A DNA stretch of 64,000 nucleotides, from the NCBI RefSeq assembly GCF_004796535.1, contig NZ_SPHY01000013.1, positions 1 to 64,000 on the forward strand, in the 5' to 3' direction. Of the stretch, positions 38,119 to 49,045 are shown one piece after another. Origin of the DNA: Sphingomonas flavalba. GTDB taxonomy: Bacteria > Pseudomonadota > Alphaproteobacteria > Sphingomonadales > Sphingomonadaceae. A program made the position numbers and the translations under genes. The notes under the pieces were generated by a model, which saw only the letters and a list, made by a program, of their open reading frames with translations, made no database searches and was not told where the DNA came from. Each line of letters opens with the position of its first letter. Within the stretch, counting starts at the first letter, position 1.

Positions 38119-40134
38119 TTAGCTCGCGATCAACCAGGCCGCCGCGCCGGCAAGGCCGAGCAGCATGAGCAGCGCATAGGTGTAAATATAGCCGCTCTGC
38201 ATCCGCGCGTTCAGCCGGCTGGACAGTGCCACCACCGCCGACATCCCGTCGGGGCCGAAGCGGTCGATCGTGCCCTGGTCGCCCCGGCGCCACATCAGCC
38301 GGCCCAGCGCAAAACCGCCCTTGACGAAGACCAGATTGTACAACTCGTCGAAATACCATTTGTGGATCAGGAAATTGTGCAACCCACGGAAATGGTCGAC
38401 GAACTTCGCCGGAAAATCCGGCGAGCGGATATAGGCAGCCCAGGCGACCAGCAGGCCGGCCAGCATCGCCGCCGTGGCCGATAGCTTCACCCAGGTCGGC
38501 ACCAGATGCATTTCGTGCATCAAATGCGCGTCGAACGAAAGGCTGCCCTGCCAGAAGGCAACACCCTGCTCGGCATCAAGGAACGGCCCGACGAACACGA
38601 AGCCGGCGAACACCGCGCCCAGCGACAGCACGATCAGCGGCACCAGCATGTTGAGCGGGCTTTCATGCGGATGATAACCGCCGGTTCCGTCCACCGCCGC
38701 GTGGTCGTGCCCGTGGGCTTCGCCGTGATGGGCGTCGTGCAGCGCATGCTGGATGTGTTCGCTCTGGGTCCAGCGCGCCGGGCCGAAGAAGGTCATGAAG
38801 ATCAGCCGCCACGAATAGAAGCTGGTCAGCAGCGCGGCGACGACGCCGACGGCGAAGGCGGTGCGCCCCACCTCGGTGCCGCTGGCGAAGGCCGCCTCGA
38901 GGATCGCGTCCTTGGAGTAGAAGCCCGCGAAACCGAACACCCCGGCGATGCCGACGCCGGTGATCGCCAGCGTACCGGCGATCATCGCCCAGTAGGTGAC
39001 CGGGATGCGCGTCCTGAGCGCGCCGTAATAGCGCATGTCCTGCTCATGGTGCATCGCGTGGATGACCGAGCCGGCGGCAAGGAACAGCAATGCCTTGAAG
39101 AAGGCGTGAGTGAACAGGTGGAACATCGCCGCGCCATAGGCGCCGACACCGGCGGCGAAGAACATGTAGCCGAGCTGGCTGCAGGTCGAATAGGCGATCA
39201 CCCGCTTGATGTCGGTCTGGACGGTGGCGACCGTCGCCGCAAACAGCGCGGTCGCCGCGCCGACGACGGTGACGACGGTCAGCGCCGTCTCGCTTGCCTC
39301 GAACATCGGCGACAGGCGACAGACCATGAATACGCCGGCGGTGACCATCGTCGCGGCGTGGATCAGCGCGGAAACCGGCGTCGGGCCTTCCATCGCGTCG
39401 GGCAACCAGGTGTGGAGCCCAAGCTGGGCCGATTTGCCGCACGCGCCGAGGAACAGCAGCAGGCAGATGACGGTCATCACCTCGAACCGTCCGCCGGCAA
39501 AGCCGATGGTGGTACCGACCATGCCGGGCGCTGCTTCCAGGATCGCGGGGATCGACACGGTGCCGAACACCATGAAGGTCGCGAAGATGCCGATCATGAA
39601 GCCAAGGTCGCCGACGCGGTTGACGACGAACGCCTTGATCGCCGCCGCGTTGGCCGATGGCTTTTCGTACCAGAAGCCGATCAGCAGGTAAGACGCGAGG
39701 CCCACCCCTTCCCAGCCGAAGAACATCTGGATCAGGTTGTCGGACGTCACCAGCATCAGCATCGCGAAGGTGAACAGCGACAAATAGGCGAAGAAGCGGG
39801 GCTGGCTGGGGTCCTCGGCCATGTAGCCCCAGCTGTAGACATGGACGAGTGCCGACACGCTGGTGACGACGACCAGCATCACCGCAGTCAGCGTGTCGAC
39901 GCGCAGCGACCAGTCGACCATCAGGTCGCCGGAATGGATGAACTGCAGCACCGGCACCACGGTCGCCGCGCCATCCCCGGCGAGATAGCCGATGAATACC
40001 GGCCAGCTAAGCGCGCACGACACCAGCAGCGCGCCGGTCGTCACCGCCTTGGCGGCGGTATTGCCGATCGCCCGGTTACCGAGCCCGGCGATCAGCGCCG
40101 CGAGCAGCGGCAGGAAGACAATGAGCTGGATCAC
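38119..40134 (-). CDS. nuoL: NADH-quinone oxidoreductase subunit L
   Basis: The distal 671-residue proton-pumping subunit with the long lateral helix. Recognisable are FFGWEGVGLASYLLIGFWYEKPSA, KSAQLGLHTWLPDAMEGPTPVSALIHAATMVTAGV, DIKRVIAYSTCSQLGYMFFA and the His-rich loop (HDAHHGEAHGHDHA, residues ~474-487) between late helices. It follows nuoK by 7 bases. Confidence 0.97.
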   Translation of the reverse strand: MIQLIVFLPLLAALIAGLGNRAIGNTAAKAVTTGALLVSCALSWPVFIGYLAGDGAATVVPVLQFIHSGDLMVDWSLRVDTLTAVMLVVVTSVSALVHVYSWGYMAEDPSQPRFFAYLSLFTFAMLMLVTSDNLIQMFFGWEGVGLASYLLIGFWYEKPSANAAAIKAFVVNRVGDLGFMIGIFATFMVFGTVSIPAILEAAPGMVGTTIGFAGGRFEVMTVICLLLFLGACGKSAQLGLHTWLPDAMEGPTPVSALIHAATMVTAGVFMVCRLSPMFEASETALTVVTVVGAATALFAATVATVQTDIKRVIAYSTCSQLGYMFFAAGVGAYGAAMFHLFTHAFFKALLFLAAGSVIHAMHHEQDMRYYGALRTRIPVTYWAMIAGTLAITGVGIAGVFGFAGFYSKDAILEAAFASGTEVGRTAFAVGVVAALLTSFYSWRLIFMTFFGPARWTQSEHIQHALHDAHHGEAHGHDHAAVDGTGGYHPHESPLNMLVPLIVLSLGAVFAGFVFVGPFLDAEQGVAFWQGSLSFDAHLMHEMHLVPTWVKLSATAAMLAGLLVAWAAYIRSPDFPAKFVDHFRGLHNFLIHKWYFDELYNLVFVKGGFALGRLMWRRGDQGTIDRFGPDGMSAVVALSSRLNARMQSGYIYTYALLMLLGLAGAAAWLIAS

Positions 40135-40141
40135 GCCGCGT

Positions 40142-40447
40142 TCAACCCTTCATCCGGTTGACGTCGTCAACCGCGATCGTGCCGCGTCCGCGGAAATAGA
40201 GGACGACGATGGCAAGGCCGACCGCCGCTTCGCCCGCCGCGACGGTCAGCACGAACATCGCGAACACCTGGCCGACCAGATCGCCGAGATAGGCGCTGAA
40301 CGCGATCAGGTTGATGTTCACCGCCAGCAGGATCAGCTCGATCGCCATCAGCACGATGATGACGTTCTTGCGGTTGAACAGAATGCCGAACACCCCGAGC
40401 ACGAACAGCAGCGCCCCGACCACCAGATAATGCTGAAGCCCGATCAC
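40142..40447 (-). CDS. nuoK: NADH-quinone oxidoreductase subunit K
   Basis: A 101-residue, three-helix subunit at the junction of the peripheral and antiporter parts. The family pattern is [33 protein letters not shown] with the conserved glutamate, then [21 protein letters not shown] with a second. It overlaps nuoJ by 4 bases (ATGA). Confidence 0.97.
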   Translation of the reverse strand: MIGLQHYLVVGALLFVLGVFGILFNRKNVIIVLMAIELILLAVNINLIAFSAYLGDLVGQVFAMFVLTVAAGEAAVGLAIVVLYFRGRGTIAVDDVNRMKG

Positions 40448-41055
40448 AGTTCGATCCCCTCGCCCACCGGCGCATCGATGTTGCGGACCGCATCCTCAGG
40501 CCGGCGGGCGATCTGCTTCGCCGCATTCTGCGGGCGTCCGCCGCCGCGCTTGCGCTGGGTCAGCACCACCGCGCCGATCAGCGCGACCAGCAGCACCAGC
40601 CCGGCCGCTTCGAACACGAACAGATAATGGGTGTAGAGCAGCGCGCCGACCGCCTCGATATTGGGCTTGGCCGCCGGCGTCGGCGCGATCCGCGCGCCCA
40701 GGTCGATGCCGCCCGCAGTCCACGCCGCGATCGCGAACACCATCTCCGCCGCCAGCACCAACGCCAGCAGCGCGCCCAGCGGCAGATAGCGCACGAACCC
40801 CGCACGCAGCGCGGCGAAATCGATGTCGAGCATCATCACCACGAACAGGAACAACACCGCGATCGCGCCGACATAGACGATGACCAGCAGCATCGCGATG
40901 AACTCGGCGCCGACCAGCACCATCAGCCCGGCGGCGTTGAAGAACGCGACGATCAGCCACAGCACGCTGTGCACCGGGTTGCGGACCAGCACGGTCAGCG
41001 CCCCGGCCGCGATCACCAGCGTCGCGAACAGGTAGAAGGCGACAGCTTCGATCAT
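40444..41055 (-). CDS. nuoJ: NADH-quinone oxidoreductase subunit J
   Basis: A 203-residue membrane subunit with five helices. [22 protein letters not shown] and the [19 protein letters not shown] block (pi-bulge region) identify it. The C-terminus carries a ~35-residue Arg/Gly/Asn-rich extension. ATG 41055 starts the conserved sequence [11 protein letters not shown]. It is separated from nuoI by 56 bases, the second longest gap in the operon. Confidence 0.96.
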   Translation of the reverse strand: MIEAVAFYLFATLVIAAGALTVLVRNPVHSVLWLIVAFFNAAGLMVLVGAEFIAMLLVIVYVGAIAVLFLFVVMMLDIDFAALRAGFVRYLPLGALLALVLAAEMVFAIAAWTAGGIDLGARIAPTPAAKPNIEAVGALLYTHYLFVFEAAGLVLLVALIGAVVLTQRKRGGGRPQNAAKQIARRPEDAVRNIDAPVGEGIEL

Positions 41056-41111
41056 GCCGCGCGCCTCGCGTCCGCGTGGGAAAAAAGGAGGATTCCGGTC
41101 ATCCGCGCCAC

Positions 41112-41597
41112 CTACCGATAGGGTGCGTCGGCGGCAAGGTTCGCGGCAATCGCGCTTTCCCACTTGTCGCCGTTGGCGAGGAGCTTCGCCTTGTCGTAGA
41201 TCAGCTCCTCGCGGGTTTCCGTCGCGTATTCGAAATTCGGCCCCTCGACGATCGCGTCTACCGGGCACGCCTCCTGGCAGAACCCGCAGAAGATGCACTT
41301 GGTCATATCGATGTCGTAGCGCGTCGTCCGGCGACTGCCGTCGGCGCGCGGTTCGGCTTCGATGGTGATCGCCTGCGCCGGGCACACCGCCTCGCACAGC
41401 TTGCACGCAATGCAGCGTTCCTCGCCGTTTGGATAGCGACGCAGCGCATGCTCCCCCCGAAAACGGGGACTCAGCGGCGACTTCTCATAGGGGTAATTGA
41501 TTGTCGCCTTCGGCTTGAAGAAATATTTCAAGGTCAGCCAGTGCGCCTCGAAAAACTCCCACAGCGTAAACGCCTTGATGTGCGAAGCGAGGCTCAT
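41112..41597 (-). CDS. nuoI: NADH-quinone oxidoreductase subunit I (two 4Fe-4S clusters)
   Basis: A 161-residue ferredoxin-like subunit holding clusters N6a and N6b: [12 protein letters not shown] and [12 protein letters not shown]. The N-terminal amphipathic part ([20 protein letters not shown]) binds the membrane. ATG 41597 is used because it overlaps the nuoH stop (41594) and begins the family sequence; the frame is open to 41651. Confidence 0.97.
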   Translation of the reverse strand: MSLASHIKAFTLWEFFEAHWLTLKYFFKPKATINYPYEKSPLSPRFRGEHALRRYPNGEERCIACKLCEAVCPAQAITIEAEPRADGSRRTTRYDIDMTKCIFCGFCQEACPVDAIVEGPNFEYATETREELIYDKAKLLANGDKWESAIAANLAADAPYR

Positions 41598-42640
41598 AGC
41601 ACGCCCCCGTAACGAGTAAGCATCAGGAATCCGGAGACGAGGAACACCCACAGCAGCGAGATCGGCAGGAAGATTTTCCAGCCCAGCCGCATCAGCTGGT
41701 CATAACGGTAGCGCGGCACCGTCGCCTTCACCCACGAGAAGATGAAGAAGAAGACGAAGATCTTGATGAAGAACCAGATGATTCCCGGCACCAGATAGAG
41801 CGGCGCCCAGTCGACCGGCGGCAGCCACCCGCCCCAGAACAGGATCGCGTTCAGCCCGCACATCAGCAGCACGTTGGCATATTCGCCAAGCCAGAACAGC
41901 GCGAAGCTCATCGACGAATATTCGGTCTGGTAGCCGGCGACCAGTTCGCTCTCCGCCTCGGTCAGGTCGAACGGCGTCCGCGCCGTTTCCGCCATCGACG
42001 AGATCAGGAACACAACCGCCATCGGGAACAGCAGCGGGTTGAAACCGAAGCCGTTCAGGAAACCGTACAGCCCCTGCTGCGCCAGCACGATGCCCGACAG
42101 GTTGAACGTCCCCGCCCACAGCACGACGGAAATCAGCACGAAGCCGATCGACACCTCATAGGAGATCATCTGCGCCGATGCGCGCAGCGCCGAATAGAAC
42201 GGATATTTGGAGTTGGACGCCCAGCCGGAGATGATGACGCCGTACACGCCGAGCGACGACACCGCGAGGATGTAGAGCAGCCCGACATTGATGTCGGCCA
42301 GCACCCACCCGTCAGCAAACGGGATCACCGCCCAGGCAACCAACGCGACGGTGAAGGTGATGATCGGCGCGATCAAGAACAGGCCGCGATTAGCCGCCGA
42401 CGGAATGATCGTTTCCTGCAGGAACACCTTCAGCCCGTCGGCGAAGGATTGCAGCAGCCCCCATGGCCCGACGACGTTCGGCCCACGCCGCAGCGCCATC
42501 GCCGCCCAGATCTTGCGATCGGCGTAGATGATCATCGCCACCGCCAACATCAGCGGCAGCGCGATAAGCAGGATCAGGCTCAGCGTCGCGAGGAACCAGC
42601 CGAGGCCGAAGCCGAACACGCCCTGGAACCACTCGGTCAT
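41594..42640 (-). CDS. nuoH: NADH-quinone oxidoreductase subunit H
   Basis: A 348-residue membrane subunit that forms much of the quinone chamber. Typical blocks are [66 protein letters not shown]-like sequence (here [20 protein letters not shown]) and [20 protein letters not shown] 42640 overlaps the nuoG stop (42637) as ATGA. Confidence 0.97.
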   Translation of the reverse strand: MTEWFQGVFGFGLGWFLATLSLILLIALPLMLAVAMIIYADRKIWAAMALRRGPNVVGPWGLLQSFADGLKVFLQETIIPSAANRGLFLIAPIITFTVALVAWAVIPFADGWVLADINVGLLYILAVSSLGVYGVIISGWASNSKYPFYSALRASAQMISYEVSIGFVLISVVLWAGTFNLSGIVLAQQGLYGFLNGFGFNPLLFPMAVVFLISSMAETARTPFDLTEAESELVAGYQTEYSSMSFALFWLGEYANVLLMCGLNAILFWGGWLPPVDWAPLYLVPGIIWFFIKIFVFFFIFSWVKATVPRYRYDQLMRLGWKIFLPISLLWVFLVSGFLMLTRYGGVL

Positions 42641-44634
42641 TCCGCGGCCTCCGCAAAGCTCTCGCCGTGGATCAGTTCCGCCGAGCAGCGCTGCATCGTC
42701 GGTGACGCGCGGCAGATCGCGTTGGTCAGGTAGAAATCCTTGATCGGATAGGCGATCTCGCCCGCCGCCTTGGCATCCAGCTTCGGCGGCGCCCACGGGA
42801 AGCGGACCAGCCCCTCCTGCCCCAGTTCAGGCACCTCGGCGGCCATCGCCGCGCGCAGTTCGCCCAGCGTGTCGAACGGCAACGGCTTGCCGATCACCGC
42901 CGACAGCGCGCGCAGGATCGTCCAGTCCTCGCGCGCGTCGCCGGGCGGGAACACCGCGCGCTGCCCCACCTGCACCCGGCCTTCCAGATTGACCCAGGTG
43001 CCCGATTTCTCGGCGTAGCTGGCGCCGGGCAGGACGACGTCCGCCGCCGCCGCGCCCTTGTCGCCGTGATGGCCGATGAACACCTTGAAGCTCTTGGCGA
43101 ACGAAGCGAAATCCACTTCGTCCGCGCCCAGAAAGAAGGCCAGCTTCGGCTTGGCGGCGACAATGTCGGCGATGCCGCCCGGCTGGGCATAGCCGAGCAT
43201 CAGCGACCCCATCCGCGCCGCGCTGATGTGGAGGACGTTGAAACCGTTCCAGTCATCCCGCACCAGCTTCAGCGTGTCGGCGGCGTTCAGCGCGGCGCCA
43301 AGCCCCCGGATGCCGCCGGCGCCGACGATCATCGCCGGCCGCTCCGCCTTGGCGAAGGCTTCGGTAACCGCCTTGGGCAGCTTGCCGAGCAATGCCAGAT
43401 CGTTGCCTAGCCACTCGACACGATAGGTCAGGTCAGTTTCCGGGCCGATCGCAAATACTTTCGCGCCGCTCTTGATAGCCTTTCTGATCCGCGTGTTGAC
43501 CAACGGGGCTTCCCAGCGGACGTTGCTGCCGACCAGCAGGATCGCGTCGGCTCGTTCGATGCCGGCGATCGACGTGTTGAAATTGACCGCGCCCAGGCTG
43601 GTACAGTCATAATCCATGCCGGTCTGCCGACCTTCGAGCAGTGCCGACCCCAAGCCAGCCAGCAATGTCTTCGCGGCATACATCGTCTCGCAATCGACCA
43701 GGTCGCCGGCGATCGCGGCAACGCTCTTGCCCGCCTTGACCGCAGCGATCGCGGCGAACGCTTCGTCCCAGCTCGCCTCGACCAGCTTGCCGTCGCGCCG
43801 GACATAGGGCCGGTCGAGCCGGCGGCGGACTAGTCCGTCGACGGCGTGGCGGGTCTTGTCCGTCGCCCACTCCTCGTTCACGTCCTCGTTGATCCTGGGC
43901 AGCGCGCGCAACACCTGCCGCCCCCGGCTGTCGAGGCGGATATTGGTGCCGACCGCGTCCATCACGTCGATCGTCGGCGTCTTGGTCAGCTCCCACGGCC
44001 GCGCCTCGAACGCATAGGGCTTGCTGGTCAGCGCGCCGACCGGGCACAGATCGACGACATTACCGGAAAGCTCGCTGGTCACCGCCCGCTCGAGGTAGGA
44101 GGTGATCTGCATGTCCTCGCCGCGATAGATCGCGCCGATCTCCTCGACCCCGGCGACTTCCTGCGAGAAACGCACGCAGCGGGTGCACTGGATGCAGCGG
44201 GTCATCACCGTCTTGACGATCGGCCCCATATACTTCTCAGTGACCGCGCGCTTGTTCTCCTGAAAGCGCGAATAGCCCTTGCCATAGGCGACGGCCTGGT
44301 CCTGCAGGTCGCACTCGCCGCCCTGGTCGCAGATCGGGCAGTCGAGCGGGTGGTTGATGAGCAGGAACTCCATCACCCCCTCGCGCGCCTTCTTGACCAT
44401 CGGCGTATTGGTGAAGATTTCCTGATTGTCCGCCGCCGGCAGCGCGCAGGACGCCTGCGGCTTCGGCGGCCCCGGCTTCACCTCGACCAGGCACATCCGG
44501 CAATTGCCGGCGATCGACAGCCGCTCATGATAACAAAAGCGCGGAATCTCCTTCCCCGCCAGCTCGCACGCCTGCATCACGGTGGCGCCCTGGGGCACCT
44601 CGATCTCGACGCCGTCGACCTTGACCTTGGGCAT
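42637..44634 (-). CDS. nuoG: NADH-quinone oxidoreductase subunit G
   Basis: A 665-residue peripheral-arm subunit with several clusters. The [2Fe-2S] ligands are in [19 protein letters not shown] and [23 protein letters not shown] supplies the His/Cys ligands and [12 protein letters not shown] with [12 protein letters not shown] the next cubane. The rest is a molybdopterin oxidoreductase-like domain without the cofactor. It lies 6 bases after nuoF. Confidence 0.97.
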   Translation of the reverse strand: MPKVKVDGVEIEVPQGATVMQACELAGKEIPRFCYHERLSIAGNCRMCLVEVKPGPPKPQASCALPAADNQEIFTNTPMVKKAREGVMEFLLINHPLDCPICDQGGECDLQDQAVAYGKGYSRFQENKRAVTEKYMGPIVKTVMTRCIQCTRCVRFSQEVAGVEEIGAIYRGEDMQITSYLERAVTSELSGNVVDLCPVGALTSKPYAFEARPWELTKTPTIDVMDAVGTNIRLDSRGRQVLRALPRINEDVNEEWATDKTRHAVDGLVRRRLDRPYVRRDGKLVEASWDEAFAAIAAVKAGKSVAAIAGDLVDCETMYAAKTLLAGLGSALLEGRQTGMDYDCTSLGAVNFNTSIAGIERADAILLVGSNVRWEAPLVNTRIRKAIKSGAKVFAIGPETDLTYRVEWLGNDLALLGKLPKAVTEAFAKAERPAMIVGAGGIRGLGAALNAADTLKLVRDDWNGFNVLHISAARMGSLMLGYAQPGGIADIVAAKPKLAFFLGADEVDFASFAKSFKVFIGHHGDKGAAAADVVLPGASYAEKSGTWVNLEGRVQVGQRAVFPPGDAREDWTILRALSAVIGKPLPFDTLGELRAAMAAEVPELGQEGLVRFPWAPPKLDAKAAGEIAYPIKDFYLTNAICRASPTMQRCSAELIHGESFAEAAE

Positions 44635-44640
44635 GCCGCC

Positions 44641-45933
44641 TTACTCCGCAGCCAGCGGCATTGCGCCGTCACGTTCGTTGATCCGCCGCTCAAGCTCCGG
44701 CCGGAAATGGCGGATCAGGCCCTGAATCGGCCATGCCGCCGCATCGCCCAGCGCGCAGATCGTGTGGCCCTCGATCTGCTTGGTCACCTCATAGAGCGTG
44801 TCGATCTCCGAGATATCGGCATTGCCGTCGCGCAGCCGCTCCATCACCCGCCACATCCAGCCGGTGCCTTCGCGGCACGGGGTGCACTGGCCGCAGCTTT
44901 CGTGGCGGTAGAAATAGCTGATCCGGCTGATCGCGCGGACGATGTCGGTCGACTTGTCCATGACGATCACCGCCGCCGTGCCAAGGCCGCTGCCCAGCGC
45001 CTTCAGCCCGTCGAAATCCATCGGCGCGTCCATGATCTGCGCCGCCGGCACCAGAGGCACCGACGATCCGCCGGGGATGACGGCAAGCAGGTTGTCCCAG
45101 CCGCCGCGCACCCCGCCCGCGTGGCGTTCGATCAGTTCGCGGAACGGGATCGACATCGCCTCCTCGACGACGCAGGGCCGGTTCACATGGCCGGAAATCT
45201 GGAACAGCTTGGTGCCGGCGTTGTTCTCGTTGCCGAAGCCCTTGAACCACGCCGCGCCGCGCCGCAGGATCGTCGGGCCGACGGCGATGCTCTCGACATT
45301 ATTGACCGTCGTCGGGCAGCCGTAAAGGCCGGCCCCGGCCGGGAACGGCGGCTTCAGGCGCGGCTGGCCCTTCTTGCCCTCCAGGCTTTCGAGCAGCGCG
45401 GTTTCCTCGCCGCAGATATAAGCGCCGGCGCCCCGGTGGACGAACACGTCGAAATCATAGCCGGAGCCGCTGGCGTTCTTGCCGATCAGCCCGGCGGCAT
45501 AGGCTTCCGCCACCGCCGCGAACAGCACCTCCGCTTCGCGGATGAACTCGCCGCGGATGTAGATATAGGCGGCGCGCGCGCGCATCGCATAACCGGCGAT
45601 CAACGCCCCTTCGATCAGCTTGTGCGGATCGTGGCGGATGATCTCGCGGTCCTTGCACGATCCCGGTTCGGACTCATCGGCGTTGATAACCAGGAAGCTC
45701 GGCTTTCCGGCGCGCGGCTCCTTGGGCATGAAGCTCCACTTCATGCCGGTCGGGAAACCCGCACCGCCGCGCCCGCGCAGGCCCGACGCCTTGATCTCGT
45801 CGATGATCGCGTCCTGCCCGCGCGCCATCAGCGCCTTGGTATCGTCCCAGTCGCCACGCTTGCGCGCCGCGTCGAGGGTCCACGGCTGGAATCCGTAGAC
45901 GTTCGTGAAGATGCGATCCTTGTCGGCAAGCAT
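44641..45933 (-). CDS. nuoF: NADH-quinone oxidoreductase subunit F (NADH and FMN binding)
   Basis: A 430-residue subunit that oxidises NADH. It has the FMN/NADH loops [20 protein letters not shown] and [25 protein letters not shown] and the cluster N3 motif [15 protein letters not shown] with a later cysteine in [13 protein letters not shown]. Its ATG (45931-45933) overlaps the stop of the small upstream membrane protein gene as TGATG. Confidence 0.97.
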   Translation of the reverse strand: MLADKDRIFTNVYGFQPWTLDAARKRGDWDDTKALMARGQDAIIDEIKASGLRGRGGAGFPTGMKWSFMPKEPRAGKPSFLVINADESEPGSCKDREIIRHDPHKLIEGALIAGYAMRARAAYIYIRGEFIREAEVLFAAVAEAYAAGLIGKNASGSGYDFDVFVHRGAGAYICGEETALLESLEGKKGQPRLKPPFPAGAGLYGCPTTVNNVESIAVGPTILRRGAAWFKGFGNENNAGTKLFQISGHVNRPCVVEEAMSIPFRELIERHAGGVRGGWDNLLAVIPGGSSVPLVPAAQIMDAPMDFDGLKALGSGLGTAAVIVMDKSTDIVRAISRISYFYRHESCGQCTPCREGTGWMWRVMERLRDGNADISEIDTLYEVTKQIEGHTICALGDAAAWPIQGLIRHFRPELERRINERDGAMPLAAE

Positions 45934-46082
45934 CAGCGCCCACTCCCGATCAGCTTCTCGGCAAGGAAATAGGCGGCAATGGCCAGCACCAGGCCGATCG
46001 CGACCGCGACCAGCCAGAACACCGCCTTCAGCAGCAGCACGAAGACGATCAGCCCGACAACGATGGCGAGCAGCGTGCTCAT
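45933..46082 (-). CDS. Small membrane protein inside the nuo operon (49 residues)
   Basis: A 49-residue, very hydrophobic protein: two membrane segments ([15 protein letters not shown] and [18 protein letters not shown]) and a short basic end, [11 protein letters not shown] 46082 fits the hydrophobic start; the frame is open to 46136. Its stop overlaps the nuoF start as TGATG, so it is translated with the complex I subunits, yet it is not one of the 14 standard subunits. It could be a species-range accessory subunit or an assembly factor. No family is recognised. Confidence 0.75.
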   Translation of the reverse strand: MSTLLAIVVGLIVFVLLLKAVFWLVAVAIGLVLAIAAYFLAEKLIGSGR

Positions 46083-46143
46083 GCGCCCACTCCCTCGATC
46101 ATCGGACCAATGCAACCAGCCACCCCGATCATACAATCACCCC

Positions 46144-46218
46144 CGTCCACCCCGAGCGCAGTCGAGGGACGCATCCGGCCCAGCACCACCCGTCCCTCGA
46201 CTGCGCTCGGGATGGACG
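46144..46218. repeat. Long inverted repeat with 28-bp arms in the nuoE-nuoF interval
   Basis: Arms at 46144-46171 and 46191-46218 pair over 28 bases with one mismatch, around a 19-base loop. The core GTCCCTCGACTGCGCTC is a palindrome type found in many copies in sphingomonad genomes. Here it lies inside an operon, between nuoE and the small membrane protein gene. In the mRNA it would form a very stable hairpin that could act as an RNase stop or partial terminator. Confidence 0.85.
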
Positions 46219-46251
46219 GATTGCGGCAAGGCAAGGAGAGCAGCGAATGGC

Positions 46252-46920
46252 TCATGCCCATTCCCCACGATAATCGTGGTTGTCCGTCGTCATCTGCTTC
46301 AGCACAGTCGGGCCACCTTCCGGGCAACTGGTCTGGCGGCCGATCTGCGACAGCGTCTTCGGTGTCTCGCCCCGGGCCAGCGCGTCGAGCACGGCTAGCG
46401 TGCTCTCGTAGGTCAGGTCCTCGTAGTTGTCGTCGTTGATCTGGACGACCGGCGCATTGGCGCAGGCGCCGATGCACTCGACCTCGTGCAGGGTGAACAG
46501 CCCGTCGGGCGTCGTCGCGCCCTTGGCCATCCCCCGGTCCTTGCAAGCGCGCAGCACGTCGTCGGAGCCGCGCAGCATGCACGGCGTCGTCCCGCAAACC
46601 TGGACGTGGAACCGGCCGACCGGCGCCAGGTTGAACATGGTGTAGAAGGTGACGACTTCGTACACCCGCATATAGGCCATATCGAGCTGGGCGGCGACAT
46701 ATTCGATCACCGGCACCGGCAGCCAGCCCTGAGTATTAGTTTCCGCCCCGACCTGCCGCTGGGCCAGGTCGAGCAGCGGCAGCACCGCCGACGCCTGCCG
46801 GCCCGGCGGATAGCGGCCGATGATCTCCTTGATCTTGGCGGCATTGGCCTTGGTCCAGGCGAACGCGCCCCAGCGCGCGCGGACCTCGGCCTCGTCGGGA
46901 ATGTGCGGTGCGTCGGCCAT
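46252..46920 (-). CDS. nuoE: NADH-quinone oxidoreductase subunit E
   Basis: A 222-residue thioredoxin-fold subunit with cluster N1a: CGTTPCMLRGSDDV and CIGACANAPVVQIND supply the four cysteines. The N-terminal helical part (YPPGRQASAVLPLLDLAQRQ) is normal. Its start overlaps the nuoD stop as TGATG at 46918-46922. A ~170-base gap with the long inverted repeat follows before the next gene. Confidence 0.97.
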   Translation of the reverse strand: MADAPHIPDEAEVRARWGAFAWTKANAAKIKEIIGRYPPGRQASAVLPLLDLAQRQVGAETNTQGWLPVPVIEYVAAQLDMAYMRVYEVVTFYTMFNLAPVGRFHVQVCGTTPCMLRGSDDVLRACKDRGMAKGATTPDGLFTLHEVECIGACANAPVVQINDDNYEDLTYESTLAVLDALARGETPKTLSQIGRQTSCPEGGPTVLKQMTTDNHDYRGEWA

Positions 46921-48155
46921 CAGCGATCGACCTCCCCGAACACGACGTCGATCGCGGACAGGACGGCGGTGGTATCGGCGAGCATGTGGCCCTTCATCAT
47001 CATGTCCATCGCCTGCAGGTGCGAGAAGCCGGTGACGCGGATCTTGCAGCGATACGGCTTGTTGGTGCCGTCGCTGACCAGATAGACGCCGAACTCGCCC
47101 TTGGGGCTTTCGGTGGCAACATAGACTTCGCCGGCGGGGACGTGGAAACCCTCGGTGTAGAGCTTGAAGTGGTGGATCAGCGCCTCCATCGAGCGCTTCA
47201 TCTCGCCGCGCTTGGGCGGCACCACCTTGCGGTCGAGGCTGGCGATCGGCCCTTCCGGCATTTCGGCCAGGCACTGCTTGATGATCCGTGCCGACTGGCG
47301 GACCTCTTCGCAGCGAACCATGAAGCGGTCGTAGCAGTCACCGTTGGTGCCGACTGGGATGTCGAACTTCATTCGGTCGTAGACGTCGTAGGGCTGCGAC
47401 CGGCGCAAATCCCACGGCAGGCCGGCGGCGCGGATCATCGGGCCGGAAAAGCCCCATTTCAGCGAATCCTCGCGCGATACGACGCCGATGTCGACGTTGC
47501 GCTGCTTGAAGATGCGGTTGTCGACGACCAGCGCCACCGCGTCCTCGAACAGGCCGAACAGCCGGTTGTCGATCCAGTCGCCGATATCGGCCAGCAGCTT
47601 CAGCGGCGCATCCTGATGGACGCCGCCCGGGCGGAACCACGCCGCGTGCATCCGCGCGCCCGACGCCCGCTCGAAAAACTGCATGCAGTCCTCGCGCAGC
47701 TCGAAGAACCACAGGTTCGGCGTCATCGCGCCGACGTCCATCACGTGTGCGCCGAGGTTCAGGGTGTGGTTGCAGATGCGGGTCAACTCGGCGAACAGCA
47801 CGCGCAGATATTGCGCGCGCAACGGCACTTCTAGGTCGAGCAGCTTCTCGATCGCCAGCACATAGCTGTGCTCCATGGCGAGCGGCGAGCAATAGTCGAG
47901 CCGGTCGAAATAGGGCAGCGCCTGCAGATAGGTCTTGTGCTCGATCAGCTTCTCGGTGCCGCGGTGGAGCAGGCCGACATGCGGGTCGACCCGCTCGACC
48001 GTCTCGCCGTCAAGCTCCATCACCAGCCGCAGCACGCCGTGCGCGGCCGGGTGTTGCGGGCCGAAGTTGATCGTGTAGTTCTGGATCGCCAGGTCGCCGA
48101 CGGTCGGCTTCTCCGCGTCGGCGACCCCTTCCAGCTCGTCGAGATAGTCGGTCAT
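46920..48155 (-). CDS. nuoD: NADH-quinone oxidoreductase subunit D
   Basis: A 411-residue subunit that forms the quinone site with NuoB. Family blocks are [53 protein letters not shown] and the C-terminal [25 protein letters not shown] and [21 protein letters not shown]. It is separate from nuoC (not fused) and overlaps it by 4 bases. Confidence 0.98.
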   Translation of the reverse strand: MTDYLDELEGVADAEKPTVGDLAIQNYTINFGPQHPAAHGVLRLVMELDGETVERVDPHVGLLHRGTEKLIEHKTYLQALPYFDRLDYCSPLAMEHSYVLAIEKLLDLEVPLRAQYLRVLFAELTRICNHTLNLGAHVMDVGAMTPNLWFFELREDCMQFFERASGARMHAAWFRPGGVHQDAPLKLLADIGDWIDNRLFGLFEDAVALVVDNRIFKQRNVDIGVVSREDSLKWGFSGPMIRAAGLPWDLRRSQPYDVYDRMKFDIPVGTNGDCYDRFMVRCEEVRQSARIIKQCLAEMPEGPIASLDRKVVPPKRGEMKRSMEALIHHFKLYTEGFHVPAGEVYVATESPKGEFGVYLVSDGTNKPYRCKIRVTGFSHLQAMDMMMKGHMLADTTAVLSAIDVVFGEVDR

Positions 48156-49045
48156 GCGTCGCCCTTCGGCTTGCGGGCGCGCGGCGCCTTCGGTTTGGCG
48201 GGCGCCGCCTTGGCCTTCGCGCCACCATCCGCCTTCGGCTTTGCCGTCCGCGCCTTCGGCCTCGGCTTCAGCTCCGGCTCGGCCTTGCCGGCGCCGGTCT
48301 GGGCCGGGCTTTCGGTCGTCTTGGGTGTCGATACAGCGGGCGCCGGTGCCGGGGTCACCGCCTTGGCAACAGGCGAGCGCGCGATTTCGTCGGCGGTCAG
48401 CGGCGTCGGCGCGCCCTTGGCCTCCGGCTGCGCCTTCTCATCGCCGGGCAGCACATATTCGGCGCCTTCCCACGGGCTGGTGAAGTCGAAGCTACGGAAA
48501 TCCTGCGCCAGCTTGACCGGTTCGTAGACGACGCGCTTGCGCTCCTCGGAATAACGCAGCTCGACATAGCCGGTCAGCGGGAAGTCCTTGCGCTGCGGAT
48601 GGCCGCGAAAGCCGTAGTCGGTCAGGATGCGGCGCAGGTCGGCATTGCCGGAAAACAGCACGCCGTACATGTCGTAGACTTCGCGCTCCAGCCAGCCGGC
48701 GACCGGCCACAGGCCCGTGACGCTCGGCACCGGCGCCTCGTCGTCGGTGCGCACGGTCACGCGCAGCCGGTGGTTCCGGGTGACCGACAGCAGGTGGTAG
48801 ACGACGTCGAACCGCTCCGCCCGCTCGGGATAATCGACCCCGGCGATCTCCATCAACTGCTGGTATTGCAGCGCCGGGTCGTCGCGCAGCGCGGTCATCG
48901 CCGCGACCAGCGCATCGCGGCGGACGAGCAGCGTCACCTCGCCGACCCGGTCCCACGCATCGATCAGCGCATCGCCGATCGCGGCGCGCGCCGCGTCGAT
49001 CACGCCGTCGTTCACGGCATATCTCGGGGCGGGGCTGAGACTCAC
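48152..49045 (-). CDS. nuoC: NADH-quinone oxidoreductase subunit C with a long basic C-terminal tail
   Basis: A 297-residue protein. The first ~195 residues are NuoC ([66 protein letters not shown]). The remaining ~100 residues are an Ala/Pro/Lys tail ending [12 protein letters not shown], which looks like a histone H1 tail and is not needed for the fold. GTG 49045 is the start because it overlaps the nuoB stop as GTGA and precedes the conserved sequence; the frame is open to 49126. Confidence 0.95.
   Translation of the reverse strand: MSLSPAPRYAVNDGVIDAARAAIGDALIDAWDRVGEVTLLVRRDALVAAMTALRDDPALQYQQLMEIAGVDYPERAERFDVVYHLLSVTRNHRLRVTVRTDDEAPVPSVTGLWPVAGWLEREVYDMYGVLFSGNADLRRILTDYGFRGHPQRKDFPLTGYVELRYSEERKRVVYEPVKLAQDFRSFDFTSPWEGAEYVLPGDEKAQPEAKGAPTPLTADEIARSPVAKAVTPAPAPAVSTPKTTESPAQTGAGKAEPELKPRPKARTAKPKADGGAKAKAAPAKPKAPRARKPKGDA

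Noticed and set aside
36582-40161. Long plus-strand open frames (36582-38168, 38506-40161) antisense to nuoM and nuoL
   Set aside because: The minus-strand nuo genes are certain; the antisense frames are His/Arg/Gln-rich low-complexity translations of GC-rich DNA with no motif or ribosome site.
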